From assembly GCA_002104935.1 (NCBI GenBank), contig MCGT01000002.1, positions 186,001-250,000 of the forward strand: a stretch of DNA of 64,000 nt. Direction: 5' to 3'. Positions 42,101 through 52,402 of this stretch are shown here, in pieces (the first letter of the stretch is position 1; every line of letters starts with the position of its first letter). Both the position numbers and the translations under genes were made by a program. Source of the stretch: Hesseltinella vesiculosa (Eukaryota; Mucoromycota; Mucoromycetes; Mucorales; Cunninghamellaceae). Below the pieces are notes generated by a model. That model did no database searches, was not told the origin of the DNA, and saw only the letters and a list, made by a program, of their open reading frames with translations.

Positions 42101-42654
42101 GTTTGCGGTTATTGCTTTATTGGTATTCCCGTGTAACACAATTGACCGAAAAGAGTGGCACTGTCAAGGTACCAAAGACAAAGGCAAGAACAACCACCAT
42201 TCTTGGAGCAATCTCTCCTTTTGGTGTTGTAAACATGTCAGTCAGGAGGCCAAGATGTACAATGCCATCAAAGAAGAGAAAGATGACTAGTGGCAGCAAA
42301 ACAGTTGCAACCAACAGCAGAGGTGGCACCACTACAGGGTATAAAAAAACACATCATCCAAGTTTTTGATTGAATGGCGAGGGCGAGGAAGATGAGCCAA
42401 TCAGCGAATGGCGAAATAATGGCGTTCTCTCCTTTTTATTTTTTCCTTTTTCCTCTTTCTCACAGCTTGCTTGTCTGTGTAATTGCTTCGAACATGTTTC
42501 GTCCGTCATGTCGTGGTATGGATCCTAAGTATTTTTTCAACAATGACACCTGTATCTCCTTGAAAATTGACGAATCGTTGTCGCTTATACCTGCGGAGCA
42601 ATCCAGTTTTCTACTCGTTTTGAAAAAAAAAAGCAAGTAATGCACAGCGCTTTT

Positions 42655-42800
42655 GAGTGATTGGATCGACGTGAAATTTTGAGCGTAGATGAACATTTAC
42701 GAATGGCAGCGATGCTGAAAAATCCACGCCGATTGGTGAAGGTTGCCCAGCCAACTTTTGATCACTTTCGTTTTGTCACCTCCGACTGCTCAGCTGAAAA
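42655..42800 (-). repeat. Dispersed repeat copy, ~170-bp family
   Basis: Inverse orientation; carries GGTGAAGGTTGCCCAGCCAA, TTTTGATCACTTTCGTTTTG and CACCTCCGA, all aligned with 41770-41945. Confidence 0.6.
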
Positions 42801-43449
42801 AAATGAAAATTCGGTTATTTTCGCCAGGGGAAAACGTCGGTATCCTTGCCAAGGCGTACATTGACACACACAGCATTCACAACAGCGGCCTCAGAGAAGC
42901 CCTCAAATCTTTTTAGCGTTCGTTTTACGATATTCAACAAAAGCGACAACGGCATGTGGCATATTATCTGCATATTGTTCTGATCTTGTGAAGTACCTTA
43001 AACAGCAGCACATCAAGGATAAATTTGCTGAGGCTTTCGACAATTACATGTTAGACCTGGAGCATCGTCAGCTGCTTCAAACAACAACAAAAATCACCAA
43101 GAATAACGCTGCTCGTCTTGCTATTAAAGACGCCAAAAAGCTGGAAGACGATCTGCAAAGTGATTTGAAAGGCGACGCGTCACGGTCAACACCAATTGAA
43201 AAATTGTTCCTCTATGCTTATGATAAATGGTGACATGATATAATTCTGTGTCCATCTTCATGATGAAGGAGAGACATTTGATATTGGCGCTTTTCACGCT
43301 TTCGATGGTGTGCAAATGAAAAAAAAATTGACCAGCCAAACTTTTGCTGTTGCTGAGGGTGAAATTCCAAAGTTGGCCAAACGTTACGCATAGTTGAAAA
43401 AGTCGCCTCGAACTCTAAAAAAAATATATATTATATTTGTTGAAAAACA

Positions 43450-43575
43450 AATGCAATCGCATGAATGATGATGGTGCTGAAAAATTCAGGTCCATTGATA
43501 AAGGTTGCTCAGCCAACATTTGATCACTTTTGTTTTGACACCTCCGATTCTCCAGCTAAAAATAAAAATCGGCCA
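43450..43575 (-). repeat. Dispersed repeat copy, ~170-bp family
   Basis: Inverse orientation; GATAAAGGTTGCTCAGCCAA, TTTGATCACTTTTG and GACACCTCCGATTCTCCAGC. About 85% like 42655-42800 by eye. Confidence 0.6.
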
Positions 43576-43914
43576 GCTTCCGCAGGCGATACAGTGCAAT
43601 GTTCCTTAAAATAAATTGGCCCAAGTTTTGCATACCAGCTCAAAATCATAAGAAATGACGATGTCGAAGAATGCTACTGCATATTCAGGGATGGTTGTTT
43701 TCACAGTTTCAATCAGACTCCGGATTTCCATTCTGTGTGGGTATCGACCTTGAGTAAGCCCAAGCATGCAAAGCCGCACTTGTTCTTATTCACATGTTTT
43801 TTTTTTTTTTTTTTTTTTTTTTTTGGAATGAAAGCTGCCAACGACTTGAAATATGACAATGATGGGCAGCGCACAGACGGGTTAATACAGTGATGATCAG
43901 AGCGACCCTTGGAG

Positions 43915-44250
43915 AGGTACTGGCCGAGCCGTTATTACCGTTTCGAGGTTTGGATCTCCAGCAATGACCATGATACTCCTTGACGGTGGTCTGTGCTCGA
44001 TCTTACAGATTGCCAAGAGACGGCACTGGCCTAGCGACGTTCCTGCGGACATCATTACAAGTTGCCAAGTGGGTATGGGCCCTCTTATACCGTACAAAAA
44101 ACCGTCGAAGGTAAGCAGATGCACATTACGACTTACATGGACCAACGTCTGATGACACTTGTCTCGACTTGTAGCACTACGTCAAACACTGGCCGCCGAG
44201 TGTTTATGCTGATGCACAGAAAGTGTCAGTCAACAAAGGTAAAAAAAAAA
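43915..44250 (+). pseudogene. Probable transposase or gene remnant with stops
   Basis: One frame reads YWPSRYYRFEVWISSNDHDTP, a stop, WSVLDLTDCQETALA, a stop, then KLPSGYGPSYTVQKTVEGKQ and MHITTYMDQRLMTLVSTCST. The last part (small polar run, YMD-x-R, L-x-LVSTC) resembles the end of PiggyBac/IS4-like DDE transposases. The two stops show it is disabled. The family assignment is tentative. Confidence 0.35.
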
Positions 44251-44371
44251 TTAAACTGATTTTTGTAGGCGCCGTCGATATGCAAACAACTGCCTTGACA
44301 ACATGACCTCATTCCATGATGTTCTGGTCACTGACCGTTGGGAATTGTTAATAATTAAAGTGTATTGCTAT

Positions 44372-46183
44372 TTAAAATAGGGTGGTTGGGTAGCATTTCA
44401 AAGAAGCAATAGAGCGGCAATGCAGGACAAAAGTGTTGTCAAAACGGAACTGTTGCAGGGCTTGCTTGGCAAGGTTGGTGGAACCACGCAGATCAGCATG
44501 GAGGCGGGAATCATTGTCCAATAAACTATCCAGGAACCATTCAGTCTCGGAAGCATCCAGCTCACTGCAGCCATGATTCGGAAGGCTGGCATCGAATACA
44601 AACACGCGTACAGGAGGGCCAACAGCATAGATTTCATCTTGAATGACGACGTGGCAGGCAAAGTTACCATCGCCTCGTCGGTAGCTTCCAATGGAAACAT
44701 CGGTGAGACACGTATTGGCAAAGGAGTACACGCAGGTGTTTTCGCGAGGGAACTGTCGCATAGAGGTGAGGGCAGAAAAATAGGCATTGTGGATGAATGC
44801 CGGGGCAGCGTTCCGTCGAAAAATGGAATCAGCCAAGCAGATGCTGGTCAGGTTCGGGCACATCAGTGCGAAGCGTTCAAGGTCGAGGTTGCTCTCACAG
44901 TTGAAGATGCTCAGGGATAGGGTTTCTAGAGGGTGCTGCTGGATGAACCAATCGCTAACCCGGAACTCCAGCCTTCCAGTCCTATCAGCGAGTTTAAGGC
45001 TGAGCGAGAGCAGGTTGGGGAGGTAATCGAGGAAGCACACCAGGTCAATAGGAGGTAAATTCTTGTCGAGGTCAGCGTCCAAAATGCATAGGTCGAGATT
45101 TCTCAAATGGGAGGTGTTGAGCTTGGGTTGGGAGGTGAACAGCTGGTTGACACCTCTGAGCTGTAAACTCTGTTTCCAGCTGACAGGCAGGCAGGGCCAG
45201 ATAAAGTCGTTGGAGCTTAGTCGCTGGATAGAGAGGCAGGTAAACGCATCGAGGCAGCGTAGTGGAAGGCAGTGCCGAAGACACGAGACGAGTGCATTTG
45301 GTAGCTGGATATATTGTTGACCCACAAATTGTTCTTCTGGGCACCGGACAGAAAGACTGGATAAGCATGGCATCTTGAAACCGATGTATGCAAAGAGCGC
45401 GCCAAAGCTATCAAAGCCGATGACGGTGATGTTCAAACTGTGCATCGTGGGCCAGGGCTGGATCGGGGTCGAAGCTGTGCCGTTGGCGTTTTCGGCCAGC
45501 TGTTGAATCAGGCCGTCCGTGGTGTCGGGGTCATGGGACAGCATAACACGCAGTTCTTCCATGGCAGGGCAGGCGATCGACAGTTGATCAAACAGCGACA
45601 CGGACACGGTTGTATCCTTTTGGTTTGGACTCTTCATGTCCAGGTTGGTCAGGTTGGCGGGTAAGAGAGTGACAATTGCCGCAGAATGCACTCGGTCGAA
45701 CTTGGTCCACATTCGATCAAAACCAACGTGGAATTGTGAGGCACCAGCAAACATCTTCCTGAGCAAGACCAGGAGTTTTGGGTGGAACTGCATCAGCAGG
45801 CCAGGGGTACCTGTTGGCGTTTGTCGATGGAATAAGTCATTCAATTGGGACAACACTGAGACGGTAACCTCCCACGAATTTACATTGGGTAGAGCGGCTG
45901 CGAACCGAGCCAGGATATCGGGGTCGTTCGTGTGATTGTGAAGTACCATGCTGTGAACGTAATGGGCAAAGGAGATTCGGGACTGAGCAGTCGATTCTAG
46001 CAGTGCGGTCATGGACGGGCAAGAGGAAGGGTTTGAAGTGATAGCGAGCCGTCTGAACAAAAGACGACTGGCATATCCATGGTATTTGTAGCTGACAAGG
46101 CGTAGTTGTTTCAAGTCCTTCCTTTCCAAACGACTAACAATGGCAGCATTGATTTCTGAAGGTAAATCTTCAAAACCTGGCAT
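44372..46183 (-). CDS. F-box/LRR protein, copy 2
   Basis: A single exon of 603 residues. An F-box opens the protein (FEDLPSEINAAIVSRLERKDLKQLRLVSYKYHGYASRLLF), followed by repeated leucine-rich strands (for example LRNLDLCILDADL, LPNLLSLSLKL, CPNLTSICLADSIF). The C-terminus has YAVGPPVRVFVFDA, TEWFLDSLLDND and FVLHCRSIASL, aligning with the end of copy 1 at 39589-41490. Same strand, 2.9 kb apart, with repeats between them, suggests an old tandem duplication later separated by insertions. The expected role is SCF ubiquitin ligase substrate adaptor. The first ATG at 46183 was used; nothing in frame lies upstream. Confidence 0.82.
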   Translation of the reverse strand: MPGFEDLPSEINAAIVSRLERKDLKQLRLVSYKYHGYASRLLFRRLAITSNPSSCPSMTALLESTAQSRISFAHYVHSMVLHNHTNDPDILARFAAALPNVNSWEVTVSVLSQLNDLFHRQTPTGTPGLLMQFHPKLLVLLRKMFAGASQFHVGFDRMWTKFDRVHSAAIVTLLPANLTNLDMKSPNQKDTTVSVSLFDQLSIACPAMEELRVMLSHDPDTTDGLIQQLAENANGTASTPIQPWPTMHSLNITVIGFDSFGALFAYIGFKMPCLSSLSVRCPEEQFVGQQYIQLPNALVSCLRHCLPLRCLDAFTCLSIQRLSSNDFIWPCLPVSWKQSLQLRGVNQLFTSQPKLNTSHLRNLDLCILDADLDKNLPPIDLVCFLDYLPNLLSLSLKLADRTGRLEFRVSDWFIQQHPLETLSLSIFNCESNLDLERFALMCPNLTSICLADSIFRRNAAPAFIHNAYFSALTSMRQFPRENTCVYSFANTCLTDVSIGSYRRGDGNFACHVVIQDEIYAVGPPVRVFVFDASLPNHGCSELDASETEWFLDSLLDNDSRLHADLRGSTNLAKQALQQFRFDNTFVLHCRSIASLKCYPTTLF

Positions 46184-46476
46184 CTAGTTTTGTCTGGCAT
46201 GGGAAAAATAAAAATAACAATGAGAAATGCGAGGCTGAGATATCGTCTCTTTACTGATTATAGCATGGGATTTTGTTAACATCTACACCCCCTTTTACCA
46301 ATGTAATTATTGTATAAAAAAGAAACGTTGCAAGACGCAGGAGAAGAATGTAAAAATAAAAAAAAACAAAAGAAAAGCGACGTGCCCGTTTTAAGCTCAG
46401 AATCACCGCTGCAGCCCTGAAACAAAAATGACTGCATGCTGTGGTGTGTTCACTGTCTCTTATTACGCATGATTCT

Positions 46477-49249
46477 TTATTCGCCGAGAAAAAAGGAATC
46501 TAATGAGATGTGGTCATCATCATCATCTTCAACAATCATTGTGGCTGGAGCTTCTACCATCACTGGGGATGGTTGCTGCGGCGAAGGCGGCAATGGCTTG
46601 GACGGAGCAGTGACGAGAGGCGGCATTTCTTCGGGGTCTTCGAAGAGAGTGCGGGAGGACGGAGCAAGAACGAGGGGTAGTCGTCTAGCTGTTGGTAGAG
46701 AAACAGTATTGTTGCGTTTCGGTGGTAGAGGAGGTCGATCTTGCTCCGAGGAAGACGAGCTAGTCATTTCCGACGACGACGACCGGCGTTGGGATTGACT
46801 AAGTCGCTGGAAGAGCACTTGCTGTCGTTGCTGATGCTGTGCATGTGCGGCATCTACTTGATCTGTAAAGATGGCATCGGCATGGTTTAGCAGGTCCTTT
46901 AGGAAGCGTACTGGGTGGCGATCATGACGATGTTGATTGCTGGAGGCGTCCGATCGCGCAAACACAGGTGCAAAGCGGTGGATTAACGATTGTTGTGTCC
47001 TGGCTCGCAGCTTATCATCGTTGATGGATGCAAGGAATCTAAAAAAGAGAGAGAGATGTGTTCGTAATTTGGCACTTTGTCATGCATTATGAATTATTAC
47101 TTTTGAAAGTGGTACAGCAAAGCCTTGATCAGTTCATAATTTGCAGCAGGGAGAGTAGCCATCAAATTGCCGACAGATGAAAGGTGGGTATTCACAACGT
47201 CATGATGTGTTGCTAAAAAAAAATGAGAATAAATGGAAGGAAGATTTTTTTCAGATTAACAAGCAGCTCTGCAACACATACATCCAGCATAAAGGAGCTT
47301 CACAGTGTCGTATAGCTCTGACGTTGTCAAGGGTTCTGGCAATTCCAAAAGATAAAGCCAAAGTACCGAAGATAGAATCGACACGTCATAATTGTTGAGT
47401 GTGTGCATGGTGATTGGTATCTGAGTGAATCCGTTCAGTTCGTTTCGCACCTTGTGAATTGTCCGCAAGGGATGTGGATGGACCCAGAGCTTGCTGCGGT
47501 CTGAAAAAAATAAAACTTAGTGTCGAAGATAATGCCCTAACAAGTATAACGGTTATCCCTTTACCATGATCCTGCATCGTGTCCAAGTCTAATAAGAAGA
47601 AAGAAAATCAGTCAAGTGGATTATACGATCCGAGCGCAGCATCACTCACGAGATTCAATGGTGGCCAGCCCATTGGATATCAGGAGGGGGATGGGCATTT
47701 GCTCTTTTCTTGCCAGATCCTCCAAGGGAACACCGAAAATTTGATCTAACTAAATCGTTAGCAAACGAGTCGTGGCACCCTTTCCCATGTCCAACCCCTT
47801 CTGTGTATTCAGCCTGTGGTCGTTACCTGTTGCAGGGCCGTCAAAAAAATTAGTATACAAAATTGGTTTTGGGCAAAATCGACCGACTTTGGTATGTTCG
47901 ACAATAATTTTCAGGTCTTTTTCTGGGTGCAGGGTTTCTTGGTATAACATCAGCTGGTCATAGGTTTCTTGGTACATGGGAATAGTATTGGATAGGACCG
48001 CAGCCATGGAGATGAAAGCTAAATGAATTAAATGAATTAATTCAACCTTTTGAATTTTTTTTTTTTTTTTGGAGGGCCCCCTTGTTCAGTATTGCATACC
48101 ATGTTTCAAAGTCTGGATCCGTTCCAGTTCCAAAAGCTCCATCTCTTCAAAGTGGGCAAACTAATTCAAAAGAAAAAAAAAAGTCGGGTGTGAGTGGGCA
48201 CAAGGGGATCCGTCGAAAATGAGTACCAAGGTTTCTTCGATTCCCAAACGTAAAGATTCCAGTAGTTTGGTAGCCTGCTTATAGTCATGGTCGGCTTGGT
48301 TCATATCCTGGCAGAGGTCCTGGAGCGACGTGGGCTGCTTCGAACGACGCATCCAAAAGCCAAAGGTAGAAGGGGACGAGGCAGAGGACGATGCAGTGGA
48401 GATCATGGATGAGGATGACGAGGATACAAATTCATCCGAGGCAAGCGGGTCGGCAAGGAGAAGCAGTGGCGATTGGGAGCTTGTTAGCACGGCATAAGTG
48501 GCCTCGACAGTGAAAGAGTCGGTGAAATGGGCAGTGGTAGGAGTGATCCAGCCTTGGGCAAGCAGCTGTTGGCAAACAGCTTCTGCGTCCTGGCCAGCAG
48601 ACTGGCCAATGCCATCTAGGAGGTGCTGTCCGAGCAGAGGTTGATGTGTTTGATCCAGGCGGGTCAGTAACAGGGTCAAGTCCTGGCGCGACCAAGTGTG
48701 GCTGGCCAGGTCAACAGTTGAAGCGGATGTGGGCGGAGGGCGATAATGAGGTTGATGTGCCTGGACTTTTTTGCATTTGACATGATACTCCTGCTGCGCA
48801 GCCAAGGTGATCTTGGCTTGGGAGTCGAATTTGGCAAGAAGGACGGCGGCAGACTTCTTGGCCGCTTCAACGGTGGACTTATACTTGGAAGCCATCCGTT
48901 CCACAGGGTCAAGCACCATGGCAGTGACGTTTGTGGCCCGGGTGCGGTGGACTTGGGCGGACGAGAGACTTTCGTTGCAGACCATGTGAAAGCATTGTTT
49001 TAGGGAGACGCCAAGATCGTCATCGAACAGTGGTAGATGGACGGCATCGGTGGGCAGGTAAGAGGCATATTGTTCTTCGGCCTGAATTCGCCGTTGAATG
49101 TACTTGATGATCGTATTGTTTTCTTGTATGGATTGAGCTAGTCTGTTGTGCAACACGTGCAGACCGTCGGCGAAGTTTGGTAAGCCCTGCGGTGAAGCTG
49201 GAGTCCAAAATGCGTCCTGAAAGATATGAAGCGTATTAGGCTTGGGCAT
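46477..49249 (-). CDS. F-BAR, DEP and RhoGAP domain protein (Rgd2-like)
   Basis: Eight exons (49249-48227, 48160-48100, 48018-47827, 47745-47650, 47588-47565, 47500-47282, 47212-47101, 47038-46477) give 762 resid­ues. It starts with an FCH/F-BAR domain (GLPNFADGLHVLHNRLAQ, KYIQRRIQAEEQYA). A DEP domain (about residues 210-280) is inserted into the F-BAR, the arrangement known from yeast Rgd2. The F-BAR resumes (QADHDYKQATKLLES, ELERIQTLKHAF), then a RhoGAP domain begins at IFGVPLEDLA and runs through ILSSVLWLYLLELPEPL and NLMATLPAANYELIKALLYHF. The tail is Ser/Pro-rich with PPLPPKR. It would bend membrane and act on Cdc42/Rho at growth sites. No arginine stands at the usual arginine-finger position (KLWVHPHPLRTIH). 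Exon 5 is a 24-nt microexon. Confidence 0.85.
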
Positions 49250-49519
49250 CAAACAAAAAAAAAAAAACAAGAAAGGGGTTGGGGAAAGAAAGAACAAAAA
49301 AAAAAAAAAAAGAATAATAGGATGGAATGCCAATGTAGAAGTATGATTTAACAAAAAGAAAGGAGAAGGAAGGCGCTCCTTTTCGGTTCAAAAAGCGTGT
49401 AGAATTTCCACAAAAAGCGCCTCTTTTTTCTCTTTTTCCCCACACGCCTCTGGAACGCAAAAACAACCCTTGTCCTCGTTTTTTTTTATATTAAATCTTT
49501 GAGACTCCATGGCAAGGTG

Positions 49520-50734
49520 ATGGTTGATATTCACACGTTTGGATTCAATGCGTTCCACCAGCTTTCTGTTCAAGATTCTGCTCCCAAAGTCTACAATGAC
49601 ACTCTCCAGCAAAAAACAATCCTCTTTGCCACTTGGGAATCGACATTCTACCTTGACAGTAACCATCAGCTCCAAATCCAGGGTTTCACGACTGATCAAA
49701 TCCGTGCCATTGTGACGACCTGGAACAGGAACGGTCGCGTCGCGCAAGTCTTTGGCACTATGGATGTTGGCCTGGGTATGATCGATCATCTTGGCCAGTG
49801 CTGGTGGGTACATCTTGCGGAATCTCCATTATACGGCCTCCATCTCAAGCTAGCAGTGGATATTCGTCAAGCTGGTCTTTGTCAAGGTATGGGCTGCCTC
49901 TTTTTGCTCAGTTGTAAGCTCGAGAGATGAGTGCGATTCGTTGCTCTACAGGTCATAACTTTTTTTTTTCTGTGTTAGGCTCTGGGGATGTGTACCGATG
50001 CGACTTGGTTGACACCGATCGGCTAGTGCAACTTGATCTGCCAACTGTGTGTCACCTTGCCGTGTCATCCACACATGCATTGTTTGCAACAAAAGGGCCA
50101 AGCCCAGTGTATGCCATTGGTAGCAATCGTTTGGGTCAATTGGGTCTGCCTGTGGGTGAAGTGCAAGAGGTCAACGAGCAGCCAGCCGCTGTGGACTTTT
50201 TCGATGGTTTGCTCATGGGCGACGATCTTGACGACGACACGGTGCTTGTTGCCTGCGGACCCTTCCATTCGGCTGTTATCCTTCAGCTCGATGTCTACAC
50301 GTTTGGATGGAATGACAGAGGGCGCTTGGGATGGAGTTCACAGGAGGAGGCAGACACAGTCCAGTTGGCGACATTCGCCGACAATCAAGACGGAGATCAT
50401 CAAATTGAAGCTGTGCAAGTCCAGTGTGGATTCCATCACACCGTTGTCCTCGACAGTAAGTGTAAAAGGCGCGCCCATTCATTTCCTTGAACGCCTCTTT
50501 TTTTTTTTTTTTAGGCAAGGCCAATGTTTGGACGAGTGGGTCAAGTAAGTCGAAGAACAAAAGACGAAAGTGGCATGAATCACATTTTATATTTTTCTTC
50601 CAGATGACTATTATCAACTTGCAAGGCGCGACGTAGAGAGCCGCCTCGAGCAAGATGGCCAGCCGTTCCTGCGTTGCCCTTGGAGAGGCAAAAGGATTTT
50701 GACCGGGCCGTGGTCGACCTACATTATGGAATAA
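49520..50734 (+). CDS. RCC1-repeat protein
   Basis: Four exons (49520-49886, 49952-50455, 50515-50544, 50604-50734) give 343 residues. RCC1-type blades are seen as HTFGFNAFHQL, VYAIGSNRLGQLGL, CGPFHSAVILQLDVYTFGWNDRGRLG, CGFHHTVVLDSKANVWTSGSNDYYQL. The number of clear repeats is about four to five, fewer than the seven of a full propeller, so it resembles the short RCCD1-like group rather than the Ran exchange factor. Function is unknown. Exon 2 has two in-frame acceptors: 49951 (giving GHNFFFSVLGSG) and 49979 (giving GSG directly); the first restores a better RCC1 blade. It is convergent with the MRP51 gene. Confidence 0.75.
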
Positions 50735-50848
50735 ACGCTGCTGAATCAGTCAGCTATGCAGTCTTTTTGTGCAATTACTTTTTTTTTTTATTAATCAGCA
50801 AGTCTATTTACAATGTAACAACAAAAAAAAAACATACGACTATCTCGA

Positions 50849-52003
50849 TCAAGTTCCTTTTTTCTTGATAGAGCCGCTTTTAAGGAGGGAAATGATACGG
50901 TTCATCAGCACAGAGTGGTTCTCCATGAGTTCTTCTTGGGATTTTTTCTTGATGATGGGAGAATCCGAGGCATCGGCAGCAGTGACAGGCGTTGGGGATG
51001 TATGAGGTAGGGTGGTAGGTCGAAGGTGCTGTTTGGCATTTCGACGATGGTCTTGATCTAGTAAAAAGTGTTGCAGCTCATCCATGTCGTTGGGAAGACT
51101 GGCCTGGAAAAGGTCTTCCAGAGTCAGGTCGGTCCATCGGCTGGTGGAGGGTGAGGGAGTGGCTGGGTGGCGGTGCGTGGTCGAGGCAGGGTGTGCGTCC
51201 GTCAATTTGGGCAAGGCAGAGGTAGGTGAGGCAAGGCTGGAGGTTGTAGCGCCAGCAGCTGTGGAAGCAAAAGATCTAGGGAGCAAAGACACAATGACTT
51301 GGGGCTTGCCATCGTCATCCAGATATGCCTTGCGCACATAGAATTTGCGCACCATCATTCGGTCACCGGGTTTCTTGAGGCCTACGGCAAAGCGCCGGGG
51401 AAGAAGGGCGACCACACCACCAATGCCAACAGCATAGCCACCTTGCTGGGGGTTCAAGATGCGACCATGCACCACGACTTCTTGCTCGAGGAGTTCCTTG
51501 GAGGGCTGGCTGTAGACGGGACCAACAAGAGCGACAGGCGTCTCGGGATCAAACGTGACATTTAGATAATCGTAGACCTGTTCAGGTGTGAGGGCATCGG
51601 TATTCAAGGCTTGCTTGATGGATGCAATCGTGTCGGGAGTAATGGTATGTTTGACATAACGTCGGAATTGACGAGGGGACATGGAGGCTAGGTTGATGCG
51701 CAACGAGGCCGAAGGGATATCTTGGGGAGGCAGCGATCGAGGTAGAGCATTGGGAAAGTTGGTGGTCCAGCGCCGAACAAATGAAACTTGATGATCACCA
51801 GAAGTCCAAGGTGTTTGATGTTCAATGGTGTCCAAGTTGGCAATGGACAGGTAGGGAGTGCGGATGACGGCTGGCAGATTGCGTTTGACGCCCCAATCGC
51901 CCTGTTGCTTAAAGTGTTTCGGTGTGGTGTAAATTTGATTCAGACGACGATCATACGTTGCTAGCTTGGAATGGCGAAGCAAACTAGCGAACGACTTGTC
52001 CAT
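50849..52003 (-). CDS. MRP51: Mitochondrial small-subunit ribosomal protein MRP51
   Basis: A single exon of 384 residues, taken from the ATG at 52003 that begins MDKSFASLLRHSKLATYD. This start, and the following QIYTTPKHFKQQGDWGVKRNLP, are typical of fungal MRP51 (bS1m), a component of the mitochondrial small ribosomal subunit needed for translation of mitochondrial mRNAs. Further conserved parts are TPYLSIANLDTIEHQTPW and the PxxxGxxVHGRILN segment (VVVHGRILNPQQGGYAVGIGG) with a basic strand. The C-terminal third is low complexity. An upstream in-frame ATG exists at 52138, but the added residues are unlike the family. The gene is divergent from DBP7 with 399 bp between start codons, so both ribosome-related genes may share a promoter. 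Confidence 0.85.
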   Translation of the reverse strand: MDKSFASLLRHSKLATYDRRLNQIYTTPKHFKQQGDWGVKRNLPAVIRTPYLSIANLDTIEHQTPWTSGDHQVSFVRRWTTNFPNALPRSLPPQDIPSASLRINLASMSPRQFRRYVKHTITPDTIASIKQALNTDALTPEQVYDYLNVTFDPETPVALVGPVYSQPSKELLEQEVVVHGRILNPQQGGYAVGIGGVVALLPRRFAVGLKKPGDRMMVRKFYVRKAYLDDDGKPQVIVSLLPRSFASTAAGATTSSLASPTSALPKLTDAHPASTTHRHPATPSPSTSRWTDLTLEDLFQASLPNDMDELQHFLLDQDHRRNAKQHLRPTTLPHTSPTPVTAADASDSPIIKKKSQEELMENHSVLMNRIISLLKSGSIKKKGT

Positions 52004-52402
52004 GGTGCTGACTCGCTTAACTCTATGTTTATGATGAGGAAAAAGAGTGAAAAAGAAAAACAGGCACCCCATCAACCGAAGAAAAATCTGGTCGAGAAAA
52101 GTCCGCCGGGAAGCCACCCATCCCAAACGGCTGCCCACTTTGCTGACACAGGTCGTTCGATTGACTGGTGTGTGCTGGAAGTTGCCATAGTATCTTTATA
52201 CGTCATTGATAAATAACGCTTGCCTATTTTAATGGGGCATGGCAAAGATAACTTATAAAGGGGTCGTTTTTGGAGCCATCCATTGAAGTTTGCGGCGGAT
52301 AATGAGGCCCATTTTTTTTTTCCTCTTTTTTTTTTTTTTTCTTTTCTTTCTTTTCTTTTCTTTTTTTTTTTTTCGTTCCTTCTTTGTTACTCTAATTCGA
52401 CA
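52004..52402. promoter_or_regulatory. Shared divergent promoter, MRP51 / DBP7
   Basis: 399 bp between the two start codons. A TATA-like TATAAAGG at 52254-52261 faces DBP7, followed by a long pyrimidine tract (52310-52374). Confidence 0.5.

Larger units (their letters stand above)
41491..44371. other. Repeat-rich segment between two F-box paralogues
   Basis: Contains three copies of the ~170-bp dispersed repeat, a truncated MITE and a probable transposase remnant, plus a 24-base poly-T run (43798-43824). Short frames at 42494-42640 and 42988-43233 look protein-like (FFNNDTCISLKIDESL; KFAEAFDNYMLDLEHRQLL) but have no partner exons, so they are probably gene or transposon fragments. Confidence 0.55.

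Noticed and set aside
44398..45935. Open frames in other phases over the second F-box gene
   Set aside because: Explained as shadows of the 603-codon coding exon.
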